A DNA stretch of 64,000 nt from Holothuria scabra (Eukaryota; Echinodermata; Holothuroidea; Aspidochirotida; Holothuriidae): NCBI GenBank assembly GCA_037179385.1, contig CM074187.1, forward strand, positions 9,115,450 to 9,179,449. The letters are read 5' to 3'. Positions 61,750 to 64,000 of the stretch are shown here, in pieces (the first letter of the stretch is position 1; the number at the start of each line of letters is the position of its first letter). The notes under the pieces were generated by a model that did no database searches, was not told the origin of the DNA, and saw only the letters and a list, made by a program, of their open reading frames with translations. The translations under genes were made by a program, and so were the position numbers.

Positions 61750-63719
61750 TATTGATTCCTTGCCGAAGGCAGGCAAGGAATCTATGCGATGGTGATGTCG
61801 TGTGTATGTGTGTGTGTGTATGTGATGCTTTGGCTTGTAAACACGATATCTCAAGAAGGGTAAGTGTGACTAACCTCATATTTGGTGTGTGGGTTGGTCA
61901 TATTGAGTAGATGATCCCTATTGTTTTTGGTGGAGATCAAAGGTCAATCGGGGTCACGAGAGGTCAAAAGGTCAAAACCTTGTAAACACGATATCTCGAG
62001 AACGGTACATGTGACTCTGCTCATATTTGGTGTGTATGTTAGTCATATTAAGTAGATGATCCCTATCGATTTTCGTGGAGGTCAAAGGTCATTTGGAGTC
62101 ACGAGAGGTCAATAGGTAAATTCCTTAGAAATTGCTTGTAAACACAGTATCTCAAGAAGGGTAAGTGTGACTAATCTCATATTTGGTGTGTGCATTGGCC
62201 ATATTGAGTAGATGATCCTATCGTTTTTGGTGGAGATCAAAGGTCATTTGGGGTCACGAGAGGTCCAAAGGTCAAAACTTCGTAAACACGATATCTCGAG
62301 AACGGTACATGTGACTATGCTCATATTTAGTGTGTGGGTTGTTCATATTAAGTAGATGATCCCTATCGATTTTCGTGGAGGTCAAAGGTCATTTGTGGTC
62401 ATGAGAGGTCAATAGGTAATTTCCTTAGAAATTGCTTGTAAACACAGTATCTCAAGAAGAGTAAGTGTGACAAATCTCATATTTGGTGTGTGCATTGGCC
62501 ATATTGAGCAGATGATCCCTATTGTTTTTGGTGGAGATCAAAGGTCATTTGGGGTCAGGAGAGGTCAAAAGGTCAAAACTTCGTAAACACAATATCTCGA
62601 GAATGGTACATGTGACTATGCTTATATCTGGTGTATGGGTTGTTCATATTGAGTAGAGGATCCCTATTGTTTTTGGTGGAGGTCAAAGGTCATTTGGGGT
62701 CACGAGAGGTCAAAAGGTCAAAACTTCGTGAACATGATATCTCGAGAATGGGTTGTTCATATTGAGTTGATGATCCCTATTGTTTTTGGTGGAGGTCAAA
62801 GGTCATTTGGGGTCACGAGAGGTCAAAAGGTCAAAACTCCGTAAACATGATATCTCGAGAACGGTACACATGACTATGCTCATATTTGGGTGTGGGTTGC
62901 TCATATTAAGTAGATGATCCCTATCGATTTTCGTGGAGGTCAAAGGTCATTTGGGATCACGAGAGGTTAATAGGTAAATTCCTTAGAAATTGCTTGTAAA
63001 CACGGTATCTCAAGAAAAGTGTGACTAATCTCATATTTGGTGTGTGCATTGGCCATATTGAGTAGGTGATCCCTGTGTTTTTGGTGGAGATCAAAGGTCA
63101 TTTGGGGTCACGAGAGGTCAAAAGGTCAAAACTTCGTAAACACGATATCTCAAGAACGGTACATGTGACTGTGCTCATATTTGGCCAGTGTGTTGGCCAT
63201 ATTGAGTAGATGATCCCTGTTGTTTTTGGTGGAGGTCAAAGTTCATTTTGGGTCATGTGAGGTCAAAAGGTCAAAACTTGGTTAACACTATATCTCAAGA
63301 ATGGTACATGTGACTGTGCTCATATTTAGTGTGTGGATTGGTCATATTGAGTAGATGATCCCTATTGCTATTCCCAAAGGTCAAAGTTCATTTGGAGTCA
63401 GCATGTTCAAAGCCTGACAAGCTTTCCTGCACAGTCTTTGAAGAAAGGACACTTGTAGGGTCCTGTAGCTTGTCATGTAGATGGCACATAGTGAATAATA
63501 CATGGTCCCAGAAGTTTTTGGTGGAGGTCAAATGTCATTTGGGTTCACAACGGGCAAGTGGGATCTCAATGTAGGAAGACTGGATGCCTTGCATGTGTTC
63601 TTTGTGGGAACATTATGGAGCCCTGTTAATTGAAAAACATTGCAAAGCAATGTCAATGTGAAAAAAAGGCCTTACATTTCAGCAGCAAGGAATCATTAAG
63701 CCTTTTGGCTTTCTGGTTT
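61750..63719 (+). mobile_element. Helentron-like (HINE-type) element with large tandem array, copy 2
   Basis: Ends match copy 1: attgattccttgccgaaggc at the start, and gcaaggaatcattaagcc with the AAGCCTTTTGGCTT hairpin at the end. It contains about 12 units of about 145-155 bp (one of about 113) anchored at 61928, 62077, 62233, 62378, 62533, 62679, 62792, 62938, 63087, 63232, 63373 and 63525. In the first part two unit types alternate (one with cgtaaacacgatatctcgag, one with ccttagaaattgcttgtaaa), giving a period of about 300 bp. It begins 13 bases past the exon 29 donor. Confidence 0.7.
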
Positions 63720-64000
63720 AAAAAATCCAACTGTGATGAACTAATGGGTGTAGTATCAGACTTGGATAATTAGTGATATTACTCCTCTGGAGCCATTGAT
63801 CGAGAGGGGTGTAGGTATGTAGGATTTGAGTGATGGTATCACAAAATTTTTTTCAAATAAACAGATAGCTGTCGTGACTGGATGACCTCTTATATCTGCT
63901 TTGTTGTTCATAGTTTACAGTAGCTCTATTACATTGACAGACTTGCTGGTGTAAAGAAAGGGTGGCAAACTAAGTTTAATTAGACTTTTACTTTAGCATT
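63720..64000 (+). other. Intron sequence at window end
   Basis: Follows the Helentron-like element; no exon or repeat seen. Confidence 0.4.

Noticed and set aside
61560..61910. Single 116-residue frame covering exon 29 and beyond
   Set aside because: After 61736 it reads into the tandem repeat; the gtaaga donor and phase match support an exon end at 61736.
61928..63540. Regular direct repeats that could suggest a CRISPR array
   Set aside because: Units are about 150 bases without unique spacers, and the genome is eukaryotic.

Overview
This is animal genomic DNA, AT-rich and intron-dominated. One large gene runs left to right through the whole window, and dense transposon debris fills its introns. 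The protein architecture (nidogen-like NIDO, AMOP, VWD, a cadherin-like segment, then a long row of calcium-binding EGF repeats) is that of the mucin-4-like / 'mucin-like protein' family of metazoan secreted or membrane glycoproteins. The repeat content (a DIRS-type tyrosine-recombinase retrotransposon, CR1/L2-like LINEs, tRNA-derived SINEs, Helentron-like tandem arrays, many MITEs) suggests a marine invertebrate, perhaps an echinoderm or another non-vertebrate deuterostome. The species assignment is a guess.

The gene: 29 internal coding exons on the + strand were placed from 3911 to 61736, each bounded by AG/GT. They join in one open frame of about 1,611 residues with no stop. The first and last exons of the gene are not in the window: the first visible exon is already inside or next to the NIDO domain, and the last visible exon ends in an open phase after the EGF row. 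Layout: exons 1-4 NIDO, 4-6 AMOP, 7-11 VWD and its C-terminal extension, 12-13 cadherin-like segment, 13-14 two diverged EGF modules, 15-28 sixteen EGF modules (mostly one per exon, all bounded by phase-1 introns), 29 a short segment that may begin a SEA-like domain.

The introns: a decayed LINE (about 340-2650) lies upstream of the first visible exon. Intron 1 holds a 5'-truncated CR1/L2-like LINE on the minus strand. Intron 2 holds MITEs and a solo DIRS terminal repeat (8010-8166). Intron 3 holds a 6.8-kb DIRS element (11937-18710) with inverted terminal repeats, an internal complementary region, gag, RT, RNase H and tyrosine recombinase, all broken by point mutations and one insertion. Intron 4 and the intron after exon 29 carry related Helentron-like elements built of about 150-bp tandem units packed with AGGTCA-type half-sites. 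Intron 14 holds a nearly perfect 126-bp palindrome. Intron 25 holds a 4.06-kb DNA transposon with 27-bp inverted repeats and a TTA duplication, inside which a second, hAT-like element is nested. Introns 21 and 23 each carry one copy of a 251-bp TTAA-flanked MITE.

No bacterial-type operon, CRISPR array or obvious RNA gene was found. No promoter, polyadenylation site or second host gene could be supported. Family assignments rest on motifs read by eye. Exon borders are strongly supported by phase consistency, but no transcript was available.
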